A DNA stretch of 64,000 nt from Corynebacterium urinipleomorphum (lineage in GTDB: Bacteria; Actinomycetota; Actinomycetes; Mycobacteriales; Mycobacteriaceae). The notes under the pieces were generated by a model. The model was not told where the DNA came from and did not search any database. It saw only the letters and a program-made list of their open reading frames with translations. This document shows, one piece after another, positions 35,247-46,055 of this stretch. Numbering within the stretch: position 1 is the stretch's first letter; each line of letters begins with the position of its first letter. A program made the translations under genes and the position numbers. The DNA lies in contig NZ_LT706965.1 of the NCBI RefSeq assembly GCF_900155535.1, forward strand, positions 431,536 through 495,535, read 5' to 3'.

Positions 35247-36617
35247 GTGGCTAACGAGCTCAATTTCAAGGCCTCTAACATCGTCGACGTCATCTCGATG
35301 ATCGAGGACTACCGCCTGGACATCCGCACCGTGACCATGGGCATATCGCTGATTGGCTGCACGCGCGCGACGATGGAAGCCACCGCGCAGGCCGTTTACG
35401 ACCGCGTGACCACGCGTGCGGCTCGTCTCGTCGAGGTCTGCGAAGGCATCGAGCGCGAGCTGGGCATCCCGATCGTGAACAAGCGCGTCTCGGTCTCCCC
35501 CATTGCGCTTGTCGCCGCGGGTGTGGACGGCAATCCGGCCGACATTGCCCGCGCGCTCGACCGCGCCGCGACCGAGCTGGGCGTGAACTTTATCGGCGGC
35601 TATTCCGCGCTTGTGGAAAAGGGCGCGACGGAAGCGGATTCACGGCTGATCCACTCCATTCCGGAAGCACTGTCGGAGACGAGCTTCGTCTGCGGTTCCG
35701 TGAACGTGGCGTCCTCCCGCGCGGGCATCAACATGGATGCCGTGAAGACCATGGGACACGTGATCAAAGACGCCGCCGAGCGCACCGCCGATGAATCCTC
35801 CATCGCCTGCGCCAAGCTCGTCGTCTTCGCCAATGCTGTCGGCGACAACCCGTTCATGGCTGGGGCATTTCACGGCATCGAGGAGCCCGATACGGTCATT
35901 TCCGTCGGCGTTTCCGGCCCCGGTGTCGTCGACCGCGCCATCACGCCTCTTTCCGGCAAGTCGCTGAACGAGGTCGCCGAAGAGATCAAGAAGGCGGCCT
36001 TCAAGATCACGCGTGCGGGCCAACTGGTGGGCACCCTCGCCGCCGAACGTCTCGGTGTCCCGTTCGGCATCGTGGACTTATCGCTCGCCCCTACCGCCGA
36101 GGTCGGCGACTCTGTCGCCCACATCCTGGAGCACATGGGCCTGGGCCGAGTGGGTACGCACGGCACGACTGCGGCGCTCGCGCTGCTTAACGACGCTGTC
36201 AAGAAAGGCGGAATGATGGCCTGCTCCCGCGTCGGCGGTCTGTCGGGATCCTTCATCCCGGTGTCCGAGGATCAGGGCATGATCGATGCCGTCCGTTCCG
36301 GAGCCATTTCCCTGGACAAGCTGGAGGCGATGACGGCGATCTGCTCCGTCGGCTTTGACATGATCGCTATTCCGGGCGACACTCCTGCAGCAAGCATTGC
36401 CGCAATGATTGCCGACGAAGCTGCCATCGGCGTGATGAACCACAAGACCACCGCCGCTCGCCTCATCCCTGTTCCAGGCACAAAGCCCGGCGACGAGGTG
36501 AACTTCGGTGGTCTGCTCGGCTACGCGCCAGTGATACCGGTCAACGAGTTCCCCAGCGGTGACTTCATCGAGCGCGGCGGTTTCATCCCCGCGCCCGTGC
36601 ACGGCTTCCGCAACTAG
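35247..36617 (+). CDS. UPF0210 (DUF711, PFL-like) protein
   Basis: 456 residues from GTG 35247, with an N-terminal [35 protein letters not shown]. Conserved segments: [65 protein letters not shown] and [12 protein letters not shown]. The family has a glycyl-radical-like barrel fold but no glycyl radical motif, and no confirmed reaction. Coupled to the ACT-domain gene (5 bp gap), which argues for ligand-controlled metabolism of an amino acid or similar compound. Confidence 0.93.
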   Translation: MANELNFKASNIVDVISMIEDYRLDIRTVTMGISLIGCTRATMEATAQAVYDRVTTRAARLVEVCEGIERELGIPIVNKRVSVSPIALVAAGVDGNPADIARALDRAATELGVNFIGGYSALVEKGATEADSRLIHSIPEALSETSFVCGSVNVASSRAGINMDAVKTMGHVIKDAAERTADESSIACAKLVVFANAVGDNPFMAGAFHGIEEPDTVISVGVSGPGVVDRAITPLSGKSLNEVAEEIKKAAFKITRAGQLVGTLAAERLGVPFGIVDLSLAPTAEVGDSVAHILEHMGLGRVGTHGTTAALALLNDAVKKGGMMACSRVGGLSGSFIPVSEDQGMIDAVRSGAISLDKLEAMTAICSVGFDMIAIPGDTPAASIAAMIADEAAIGVMNHKTTAARLIPVPGTKPGDEVNFGGLLGYAPVIPVNEFPSGDFIERGGFIPAPVHGFRN

Positions 36618-36631
36618 CGGTAAACCCGCGT

Positions 36632-36898
36632 TTACTTCTTCTTGTTCTTTGCGCCGCTGCGCTTCTTGCCCACGGTGAAGTAGCTTGCCCAGCCGATGGT
36701 GTTGGCGGCGCCGATGAAGGTGGTCCAGAACCACTTCGGGCCGCGGAGGTGGTTGGAGTCGGTGCGGGCGAGGTCCCACAGAGCGATGCCCTTGGCCGCG
36801 GTGTCAATCGCGCCGATGATGCCGGCTGCGGTCTTCTCCTTCTTGCTGAGGGACTTCCAGGCTTCGAGTACTGAATCAATCGGGTTCATGCGCCCCAT
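36632..36898 (-). CDS. Small PLDc_N-like membrane protein
   Basis: 88 residues, basic at the C-terminus (KKRSGAKNKKK). It has a soluble helical N-terminus (NPIDSVLEAWKSLSKKEKTAA), a first hydrophobic stretch (GIIGAIDTAAKGIALWDLA), and a LRGPKWFWTTFIGAANTIGWASYFTVGKK segment resembling the N-terminal phospholipase D-nuclease anchor family (PLDc_N). Start ATG 36898 (MGRMNPID); Met 3 codons later is possible. Converges on UPF0210 with 14 bp between stops. Role unknown. Confidence 0.75.
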   Translation of the reverse strand: MGRMNPIDSVLEAWKSLSKKEKTAAGIIGAIDTAAKGIALWDLARTDSNHLRGPKWFWTTFIGAANTIGWASYFTVGKKRSGAKNKKK

Positions 36899-37016
36899 CA
36901 TATTCTCTCGGCGGTCTGCACGGTGCAGCGCAGGCCCCTCCGCCCCCGTGGGGCGGACGAAATTTAGTGGGGCGAGGATGCATGCGAGGGGCCTGCTACC
37001 CGCTACATTCATTGTG

Positions 37017-37751
37017 GTGACCACTCACCGTCCTTTCCTGTTGCTGAGCACCCGACCCGAAGACGAAGCCGCGGCCGAAGAGCTTGAGAGCTTCGCCACC
37101 GCCATGAAGGTACAGATCGGCGACATCGAGCAACGTCGCCTCGAAGTGGAGGAGCTCGGCCGCGTCGACCTCGACGCGTACTCCGGCGTGCTGCTCGGCG
37201 GCAGCCCGTTCAACAACCTCGAGCTGCGCAAGTCGCCGTTGCAGCTCCGGGTGGAGCGTGAGATCGGCACACTCGTCGCAGACTGCATCGACCGGGACTT
37301 CCCTGTTCTGGGCGCCTGCTACGGCATCGGCGCCATCGGCACGGTCATCGGGGCGACGCTGTCAAGCGAGTTCGCTGAGGAAGCCGGCCCCGTCACGGTC
37401 GCCCGCGCTGAAACGGAAGACGCAGTTCTGGGCGGCACGCCGGAGAGTTTCGACACCCTCGTCGGGCACAAGGAGGCGCTGGCAAAGCTTCCCGACCACT
37501 CCCGCGTGACCGTCCTAGTCACCGGCGATGCCTGTCCCACCCAGATGTTCCGGGTCGGCCAGAATGTCTACGCCACGCAGTTCCACCCGGAGCTCACGGC
37601 GGAGGCGCTCGAATTCCGGCTGCGGCTCTACGCGCACCTCGGCTACACCTCGACCGAGACCTTCGAATCGCAGATCGCGCGAGCCTACGACTTCGACTAC
37701 ACGGCTAACAACCAGATCCTGGCTAATTTCGCGGCGCGCTACCGACGCTAA
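37017..37751 (+). CDS. Class I glutamine amidotransferase-like protein (second)
   Basis: 244 residues. The catalytic triad is complete: Cys in PVLGACYGIGAIG (a canonical G-x-C-x-G elbow), His and Glu in YATQFHPELTAEA. The N-terminal half (LDAYSGVLLGGSPFNN) and the tail (YDFDYTANNQILANFAARY) align with the protein at 33509-34237, so the two are paralogues 3 kb apart. A stand-alone GuaA-type GATase domain without a partner synthetase; acceptor unknown. Start GTG 37017, with another GTG directly before it. Converges on the phosphoesterase (11 bp gap). Confidence 0.87.
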   Translation: MTTHRPFLLLSTRPEDEAAAEELESFATAMKVQIGDIEQRRLEVEELGRVDLDAYSGVLLGGSPFNNLELRKSPLQLRVEREIGTLVADCIDRDFPVLGACYGIGAIGTVIGATLSSEFAEEAGPVTVARAETEDAVLGGTPESFDTLVGHKEALAKLPDHSRVTVLVTGDACPTQMFRVGQNVYATQFHPELTAEALEFRLRLYAHLGYTSTETFESQIARAYDFDYTANNQILANFAARYRR

Positions 37752-37762
37752 CAAGCCCCGCG

Positions 37763-39259
37763 TTAGATGAGACCCGATAGGTCGCGCACCACCGTGAAGT
37801 TCCGGTTGTCAGTGCGGTAGAGGGTTCCCTCCGGCAGCACACCGTGGGACGACCAACGTTCGGGAACCATGCGGCCGCGGACGCGGGCGGTATCCGGCCG
37901 GTGGCTGGTGACCATGTAGCCGCCGGTGTACAGGTCAATCAGGGTGTAGACGTTAGGGAACTCACCGCTCGCCGGGGTTTCCAGGAAGTCGACGTTCGTG
38001 GCAATGTGGCCCCGGCTGCGCCGCCCGCGGTGCGTGTGCCCGCCAAGGTGCAGGAACGCACCTTGAGCTGACGCTTCAATGTGCTCCACCTGGGTAGCGC
38101 TGCGCTTATCCATGAGGAATGGGCGCGAGCCCCAAGCCGTGGCTGCTTGTTCAAGTGAAAGCGGGTGGTGGGACATGACGATCGTCGGCACGCTGGGATC
38201 TGAAGCCATCTCTGCGCGGAACGCTTCCATCTGGGAGGGGCGGATCGTGCCTCCGGCCGAGTTTTCGGCCATCGACGAATCCAGCCCGACGATGCGCAGG
38301 TTGCCTCGACGGGTCACCCACATCTGCTGGTATGGGAGATCGAAGTAGTCGATGACGTTGTCGTAGAACGGTTCGGACGCAGAGGATCCGGAACTCGCCT
38401 CGAGCTCCTTGGGTAAAAGTGTCCCCGTCTCGTATGCGGCGCGTGGATCCTCGCTCGCTCGGTGCGGCCGGTCGTGGTTCCCGCGGGTGAGGAAATAATC
38501 GACCTTCTCACGTCCATACCCGTCAAGGATCTCTTTCGCTTTCCTCAGCTCATGCGGGCGTGCCTCCGAAGTGAGGTCGCCGTTGACTAAGAGGATCGAG
38601 GGGGCGGCGGCCTTGATTTCGGCGAGCTCGTCCTCGAGCATGAAATAGCTGTACGGCGTTTCGTCCGTACCTACAACGAGGTGCTCGCCCAATCCGACAT
38701 GGGTGTCATTGAGCACCGCTACAGTCTGCACATAGTCCCCAGGTGGACGGGTCAGAGTAGTGAAGAAGCCGTCGCGCGTCATCGGGTCGATCAGCTTCGT
38801 CGCAAAGTAGTTCGGGACGGCTCGTACCCCGTTGCTGCGGGCTTCGAAGCGGTAGGTGGTTCCGGGCACCAGCCCGCCGATTCGCATCTGGTGGTACCCC
38901 GTGGGCGAGGCGTCGTAGTGCACCTGAGCGCTGCCGTCCGGAAGGTCTGCCCGACTTATGCGGACCTCGGAATCAGCGGGCACGGCATCTTGCTCGGTGA
39001 AATACGGGAAGTGCCGTTTCGCGTACGTCATCCATGCGATTGTCACCGACGTATCGGTGATTGTGACAATGTGCAGATCGGCCGCGTACAACTCGGCGTG
39101 CCGCCGGGAGGAACTCGACTGCGCGGATGCTTCCCCGACGCCAATGCTTATCGACGCCCCCGCAACCGCCGACCCCATCAAGAAAGCCCGCCGAGACACC
39201 GGGGATCCAGCGTGAATGGAAGATCCGCGGGTTACGCTGCTGTTTTTCGATGTCGCCAC
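37763..39259 (-). CDS. Tat-exported calcineurin-type metallophosphoesterase
   Basis: 498 residues. The N-terminus has a twin-arginine signal (SRRAFLMGSAVAGASIS) cleaved near ASA. A fibronectin-like N-terminal domain (about 60-165) leads to the phosphoesterase core with all metal motifs in order: VLNDTHVG, LLVNGDLTSEA, LTRGNHDRPH, TIVMSHHPLS and HLGGHTHRG. Probably acts outside the membrane as a purple-acid-like phosphatase on phosphate esters; specific substrate unknown. It follows the ABC-F gene by 49 bp on the same strand. It also carries a rare ATA codon inside a copy of the 11-mer at 39146. Confidence 0.9.
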   Translation of the reverse strand: MATSKNSSVTRGSSIHAGSPVSRRAFLMGSAVAGASISIGVGEASAQSSSSRRHAELYAADLHIVTITDTSVTIAWMTYAKRHFPYFTEQDAVPADSEVRISRADLPDGSAQVHYDASPTGYHQMRIGGLVPGTTYRFEARSNGVRAVPNYFATKLIDPMTRDGFFTTLTRPPGDYVQTVAVLNDTHVGLGEHLVVGTDETPYSYFMLEDELAEIKAAAPSILLVNGDLTSEARPHELRKAKEILDGYGREKVDYFLTRGNHDRPHRASEDPRAAYETGTLLPKELEASSGSSASEPFYDNVIDYFDLPYQQMWVTRRGNLRIVGLDSSMAENSAGGTIRPSQMEAFRAEMASDPSVPTIVMSHHPLSLEQAATAWGSRPFLMDKRSATQVEHIEASAQGAFLHLGGHTHRGRRSRGHIATNVDFLETPASGEFPNVYTLIDLYTGGYMVTSHRPDTARVRGRMVPERWSSHGVLPEGTLYRTDNRNFTVVRDLSGLI

Positions 39260-39308
39260 GGCCTTAAACTAGCACCGGCCGGGCACGCGCGCAGTGCGGG
39301 AGCCCGCC

Positions 39309-40937
39309 CTACGCGAGCTCCACGATCTCCATGTATTCGTCGCTCCACATGTCCTCGTCGCCTTCGGGCATGATGATCACGCGTTCCGGCTCGAGAGCAC
39401 GCACAGCGCCCGGATCGTGGGTGACTAGGACGACGGCGCCGGTGTAGGTCTTCAACGCATCGAGGACCTGTTCGCGGGACTGGGGGTCAAGGTTATTGGT
39501 GGGCTCGTCGAGAAGCAGCACGTTGGCGCGGGAGGAGACGAGCGTGGCTAGGGCGAGGCGCGTCTTCTCGCCGCCGGACAGTGTGCCGGCGGGTTGCTCG
39601 AGCTTGTCGCCACTGAACATGAACGCGCCGAGCAACCCGCGCAAGTCTTGCTGTCCGGCGTCGGGGCAGGCCTCGATGGTGTTCTCCCACACGGACTTGG
39701 AGCCGTCGATCGTGTCGTGCTCCTGCGCGAAATACCCGAGTTTGAGGCCGTGGCCCGTGACCAGGCCGCCCTCCCCGTCGGTGCGCTCCACTCCGGCGAG
39801 GAGTTTGAGCAGCGTCGTCTTGCCTGCGCCGTTGGTACCCAGCACGACCACGCGCGAACCTTTGTCGATGGCAAGGTCCACGCCCGCGAAGACTTCCAGT
39901 GAGCCGTACATCTTCGTCAGCCCCTTACCAAACAGCGGGGTCTTACCGCACGGCGCGGGCTCGGGGAAGCTAATCGACGCCACCTTGTCCGCCACCCGCA
40001 CCTCATCCAGCTCGTTCATCATGCGGTCGGCGCGGGCGAGCATCTGCTTGGCGGCTGCTGCCTTAGTGGCTTTCGCTCCGAGTTTCGCGGCCTGCTTCTG
40101 CAGGGCGGATGCCTTTTTCTCCGCGTTCGCGCGCTCGCGGCGGCGGCGCGCCTCGTCCTCGGCGCGGGCATCCTTGTACTTGGAAAAGCCCATGTTGTAC
40201 ACGTCGGCTTCACCGCGGACAGCGTCGAGGAACCAGACTTTGTTGCACACGGCATCGAGGAGCTCGACGTCGTGGGAGATCATGATCAGTCCGCCTTCGT
40301 GCTTGGACAGGAAGTCCCGCAACCAGGTGATGGAGTCGGCGTCGAGGTGGTTAGTGGGCTCGTCGAGAAGCAGTGTTGTCGTCGACTTGCCGGCGCCGTC
40401 GTTGGCGGCAAACAGAATCTGGGCGAGCTCGACGCGGCGGCGCTGGCCACCCGAGAGCGTTTTCAGCTGCTGGTCGAGGACGCGCTCGGGCAAACCGAGG
40501 TTGTCGCAGATCTGTGCGGCCTCGGCATCGGCTTCGTATCCCCCGAGGGCCTGGAACCGTTCCTCGAGGCGGGAATACTTCGAGATCGCCGCGTCGCGCT
40601 TCGATCCGTCCTCGACCTCCATGATCTCCTGCTGCCGCTCCATGGAGGAACGGATCTGGTCGAGGCCTCTCGCCGAGAGAACACGGTCGCGCGCAGTCTG
40701 CTCGATATTGCCCTCACGGGAATCCTGCGGCAGGTAGCCGATATCCCCGGAGCGCGTCACCGATCCCCCGTAAGGCTCCGTCTCCCCCGCCAGGATGCGC
40801 ATCGTGGTGGTCTTGCCGGCACCATTGCGGCCGACGAGCCCGATGCGGTCGCCCGCCTGCACGCGGAGGTGCTGGCCAGGGGCGTTCAGCAAAGTGCGGG
40901 CGCCGACACGGACTTCGAGGTCGTTGGTGACAATCAC
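39309..40937 (-). CDS. ABC-F ATPase (ribosome-associated type)
   Basis: 542 residues, two ABC domains and no membrane spans. First domain: Walker A GLVGRNGAGKTTT, signature LSGGQRRRVELA, Walker B LLLDEPTNHLD. The linker (about 230-300) is highly charged (ARAEDEARRRRERANAEKK). Second domain: GTNGAGKTTLLK, LSGGEKTRLALATL, LLLDEPTNNLD. ABC-F proteins act on the ribosome in translation or antibiotic protection rather than in transport. Its homologue Rv1473 is also close to acn. Start ATG 40937. Confidence 0.94.
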   Translation of the reverse strand: MIVTNDLEVRVGARTLLNAPGQHLRVQAGDRIGLVGRNGAGKTTTMRILAGETEPYGGSVTRSGDIGYLPQDSREGNIEQTARDRVLSARGLDQIRSSMERQQEIMEVEDGSKRDAAISKYSRLEERFQALGGYEADAEAAQICDNLGLPERVLDQQLKTLSGGQRRRVELAQILFAANDGAGKSTTTLLLDEPTNHLDADSITWLRDFLSKHEGGLIMISHDVELLDAVCNKVWFLDAVRGEADVYNMGFSKYKDARAEDEARRRRERANAEKKASALQKQAAKLGAKATKAAAAKQMLARADRMMNELDEVRVADKVASISFPEPAPCGKTPLFGKGLTKMYGSLEVFAGVDLAIDKGSRVVVLGTNGAGKTTLLKLLAGVERTDGEGGLVTGHGLKLGYFAQEHDTIDGSKSVWENTIEACPDAGQQDLRGLLGAFMFSGDKLEQPAGTLSGGEKTRLALATLVSSRANVLLLDEPTNNLDPQSREQVLDALKTYTGAVVLVTHDPGAVRALEPERVIIMPEGDEDMWSDEYMEIVELA

Positions 40938-40980
40938 AACCGGTCAGTGTACCGCCGCAGACACGCTGCCCACGAAGCGG

Positions 40981-41295
40981 TCACGTGGCTAACCCGAGCG
41001 CCACGAGCAGCGCGGCATTGATCTTTCTAAGCGTCGGCAGGGTGACCGCTCCACCGAAACGCGGGTCATCATCGAGGTAAATGGTCTCTAAATCGTCGCA
41101 GATGACCGAACCAACCAGAGGGTCTCCTGCCTCGAGCTCCACAATGCTCGGCAGCGGTGGTTTAGGTGTGGTGGTCACGCGCGCAACGAGCGCACTCCCC
41201 AACGCCCGGTTACGCGAGTTGTTCGACACCACGAGCCATGGCTTCTCCCCATAACCGAGGTCCAGCCAATAAATTTGCCCCCGCAGAAAGATCAT
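40981..41295 (-). CDS. PemK/MazF-like toxin
   Basis: 104 residues with the MazF fold pattern: start MIFLRGQIYWLDLGYGEKPWLVVSNNSRN (RGxIYWxxLG...P.LVVSxxxxN), VICDDLETIYLDDDPRFGG, and TLRKINAALLVALGL. Such proteins are usually mRNA endonucleases. Its start overlaps the stop of the antitoxin-like gene by 4 bp, a standard toxin-antitoxin layout with the antitoxin first. Activity unproven. Confidence 0.82.
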   Translation of the reverse strand: MIFLRGQIYWLDLGYGEKPWLVVSNNSRNRALGSALVARVTTTPKPPLPSIVELEAGDPLVGSVICDDLETIYLDDDPRFGGAVTLPTLRKINAALLVALGLAT

Positions 41296-41609
41296 TGCTG
41301 AGCCTGTTCACGTCGATCTGCGCGAAGTTTACGGCGGGCGCGGGTCGCGTCCTTGTACGAGACCTCCTCCTCGAGCAGCTGCTGGGCGTACGCCTCGTAG
41401 GCGGAATCCAAGGCCCGCTCTCTCACCGAGCGTGCGCCCAGCGCCACAAGCTCGGCAATCGCCTGGGACTCCGAAAGGTTGGCAGGCATCTGGCCGAGGG
41501 CGTTTTCCAAATATTCGCGTTCTGGGCTGCCCGCCTCGCGCAGACGCTGAACGACGTCCAGATCTTCGGGCGTCAGGGCCACTGATTTGCGGGTGGTGGA
41601 AGCAGTCAT
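41292..41609 (-). CDS. Antitoxin-like partner of the PemK/MazF toxin
   Basis: 105 residues from ATG 41609 (MTASTTRKSVALTPEDLDVV). Its N-terminal ~50 residues look like a short DNA-binding or ribbon-helix-helix-type segment; the rest is a charged helix (RALDSAYEAYAQQLLEEEVSYKDATRARRKLRA) suited to wrapping a toxin. The antitoxin gene precedes and overlaps the toxin gene by 4 bp. Family not identified; antitoxin role inferred from position and layout. Confidence 0.75.
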   Translation of the reverse strand: MTASTTRKSVALTPEDLDVVQRLREAGSPEREYLENALGQMPANLSESQAIAELVALGARSVRERALDSAYEAYAQQLLEEEVSYKDATRARRKLRADRREQAQQ

Positions 41610-41685
41610 GGCTAAAGCATAGAGAACGCGCTTCACCGAATGCAACAGTTTCTGCAGCATCCTGTGAAGCGCTGAGGCGGTTGTC

Positions 41686-42177
41686 CTACACCGCGAAGCC
41701 GAGGGCGCGCAGCTGCTCGCGGCCCTCCTCGGTGATCATGTGCGGCCCCCACGGCGGCATCCAGACCCAGTTGAGCGTGATCGCGTCGACGGTGCCGGAG
41801 CCGACGGCAGCCTGCTCTGCCTGCTCCTCGATCACTTCGGTGAGCGGGCACGCCGGGGAGGTCAGCGTCATGTTGATCACGGCGCGGTTCTTCTCCCCTT
41901 CCTCCTCAATCCAGATGTCGTAGACGAGGCCGAGGTCGACGACGTTGATGCCCAGCTCCGGGTCGATCACGTCGTGGAGGTACTCGGCCACATCCGCGGC
42001 GAGCTGGATCTGCTTCTCGGTCTGCTCGGGGCGCTCGCCGGGGCCTTCAAAGCTTGAGGAGCTGGAAAAGCCCGACGCATCCTGGGCATCCTGCGCGGCC
42101 TGCGCGGTGGCAGTGTCGGTGGGCGCGAGTTCGCCGTTCTCGTCGACGGCGTTGTTGTACGTGTTGTCGGTGTCCAT
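41686..42177 (-). CDS. sufT: Fe-S assembly factor SufT (MIP18/DUF59)
   Basis: 163 residues. A disordered Asp/Ala/Ser-rich N-terminus (about 1-50) precedes a DUF59 domain with DVIDPELGINVVDLGLVYDI, then MTLTSPACPLTEVIEEQ carrying the conserved Cys, and WMPPWGPHMITEEGREQL. SufT-type proteins support delivery of Fe-S clusters to clients. Last gene of the leftward suf operon, 9 bp after sufU. Confidence 0.93.
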   Translation of the reverse strand: MDTDNTYNNAVDENGELAPTDTATAQAAQDAQDASGFSSSSSFEGPGERPEQTEKQIQLAADVAEYLHDVIDPELGINVVDLGLVYDIWIEEEGEKNRAVINMTLTSPACPLTEVIEEQAEQAAVGSGTVDAITLNWVWMPPWGPHMITEEGREQLRALGFAV

Positions 42178-42186
42178 GAGTAACTC

Positions 42187-42642
42187 CTAGTTGTTCTCGA
42201 GGTTCGTGATCGCGTCGCTCGTCGCCGCCTGGAACGCCTTCCACCCGAGTAGCGCGCACTTCACGCGGGCCGGGAATTTAGCCACGCCGGCAAAGGCGAT
42301 ACCGTCGCCGATCAGGCCAGCATCGCCTTCCTTCTCACCCTTCGAGGTGATCATGTCCTCGAAGGCGTCGAGCTTCTTCATCGCCTCAGCGACCGGCAGC
42401 CCGATCACTTCTTCGGTGAGCACGCTTGTCGACGCCTGCGAGATCGAGCACCCCTCCGCCTCATACGAGATGTCCTCGACGGTGTTCCCGTCCTCGGACA
42501 GGTGGACCCGGAGTGTGAGCTCGTCGCCGCAGGACGGGTTGACGTGGTGCACCTCCGCCTCGTAGGGGTGGCGCAGGCCCGCATTCTGCGGGTTCTTGTA
42601 GTGGTCGAGGATGACCTCTTGGTACATCGACTCTAGGTTCAT
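42187..42642 (-). CDS. sufU: SufU zinc-dependent sulfurtransferase
   Basis: 151 residues. Cysteines at VNPSCGDEL, EAEGCSISQAS and RVKCALLGW, with Asp in CGDEL, form the Zn site of SufU; the ~19-residue insert before the third Cys, typical of SufU, is present (EDMITSKGEKEGDAGLIGD). It accepts persulfide from SufS. Start ATG 42642 preceded by AGAAAGAAGAG. It begins 77 bp after sufS. Confidence 0.95.
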   Translation of the reverse strand: MNLESMYQEVILDHYKNPQNAGLRHPYEAEVHHVNPSCGDELTLRVHLSEDGNTVEDISYEAEGCSISQASTSVLTEEVIGLPVAEAMKKLDAFEDMITSKGEKEGDAGLIGDGIAFAGVAKFPARVKCALLGWKAFQAATSDAITNLENN

Positions 42643-42719
42643 GCTCTTCTTTCTCTACTTGGGCGTTTGTTGGCCGATTGGCGTTGTCAAGTTCCGGTTT
42701 TACCCTCGGTGCAACGGCG

Positions 42720-44824
<2,105 letters not shown>

Positions 44825-44873
44825 AGAACTCGTTTCTCTTTCGTCTTAAAAGGTTATTGCCTTGGCCAGGGCC

Positions 44874-46055
44874 CTACAGGTTGACCTGCTCGAGCTCGCC
44901 GGACACACGGTTGATCAGCTCTTCGCGCACGGACTCGACCGGGATGCGGTTGAGCACCTCGTTGAAGAAGCCGCGGACGATGAGGCGGCGTGCCTCGCCG
45001 TCGGGAATACCGCGGGACTTGAGATAGAACAGCTGCTCCTCGTCGAAACGGCCGACCGTCGCGGCGTGGCCCGCACCCGGGATGTCGCCGGTCTCAATCT
45101 CCAGGTTCGGGATTGCGTCAGCGCGAGCACCGTCGGTGAGAACGATGTTGCGGTTCGCCTCGTAGGTGTCGGTGCCGGACGCGTTGGAGCGGATGAGCAC
45201 GTCGCCGACCCAGCAGGTGCGGGCGTCGGGCAGCTTGGAGTCCTTGTCGCCCTGCAGCGCGCCCTTGTACAGCACGTTGGAGCGGCAGTACGGGTGGTTG
45301 TGGTCCACCAACAGACGGTTCTCGATGTACTGGCCGTCGTCGGCGTAGTACACACCGGTCAGCTCGACGTCGCCGCCGGAACCCGCGTACTTCACGCGCG
45401 GGGTGTTGCGGACAACCTCGCCGCCGAAGGTGGCCACGGTGTGGCGCAGGACAGCATCGCGGCCGACAACGATGCTCTGGGCACCCACATGCACGGCGTC
45501 ATTGTTCCACTCCTCGTCGACGATGACGTTGACGTGGGCGTTATCGCCGATGACGAAGTTGACGTTGTCGGCGTGTGTGCCGGAGCCGGTGTACTGGACG
45601 ATCACGGTGGCGGTGGCGGACTGCCCCACTTCGACGTGGACGCCCGCGAAGGTGGTGGCGTCGTCGCCGGCACCGGTGGTGGTGATCACCACGGGCTCAG
45701 ACAGTTCGGCGTTGGCCGGGACGGTCACAACGGTCGCGCTGGGCATGGAGGTCCACGCCTGCGCGGCGATGCGGTCGGTGGGGGCGGTGACGGCCTTCAG
45801 GCGGTCGTCGTCACGCGAAACCTCCTCGACGGTGACCTCAGAAGGTGCCTTCACGTCCACCTTCGCGTCGGTCTGCTCGGCGAACTTGCCGTTGTGCAGG
45901 CCGCGCAGACGGCGCAGCGACACGAAACGCCAGACCTCGTCGCGGCCCTGCGGAACGTCGAAGTCGTTGACGTCGTACGAGGCGAACAGGTCGCCCTTGT
46001 TGTCGTGGAAGGTCGCGTTACCCACGCGCTCCTTCTTAGCTACGGTCTCGGTCAA
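44874..46055 (-). CDS. sufD: Fe-S assembly protein SufD
   Basis: 393 residues with the right-handed beta-helix core of SufB/SufD (TVIVQYTGSGTHADNVNFVIG...) and the C-terminal DEEQLFYLKSRGIPDGEARRLIVRGFFNEVLN block that contacts SufC. It begins MTETVAKKERVGNATFHDNKG. The sufB stop (46056-46058) is directly adjacent to this start, so translation is coupled. Confidence 0.96.
   Translation of the reverse strand: MTETVAKKERVGNATFHDNKGDLFASYDVNDFDVPQGRDEVWRFVSLRRLRGLHNGKFAEQTDAKVDVKAPSEVTVEEVSRDDDRLKAVTAPTDRIAAQAWTSMPSATVVTVPANAELSEPVVITTTGAGDDATTFAGVHVEVGQSATATVIVQYTGSGTHADNVNFVIGDNAHVNVIVDEEWNNDAVHVGAQSIVVGRDAVLRHTVATFGGEVVRNTPRVKYAGSGGDVELTGVYYADDGQYIENRLLVDHNHPYCRSNVLYKGALQGDKDSKLPDARTCWVGDVLIRSNASGTDTYEANRNIVLTDGARADAIPNLEIETGDIPGAGHAATVGRFDEEQLFYLKSRGIPDGEARRLIVRGFFNEVLNRIPVESVREELINRVSGELEQVNL

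Noticed and set aside
33509-37751. pdxT candidate among the amidotransferases
   Set aside because: Both lack the short PdxT length (~190 residues) and its motif set; the second has GuaA-type F-H-P-E with a longer tail.
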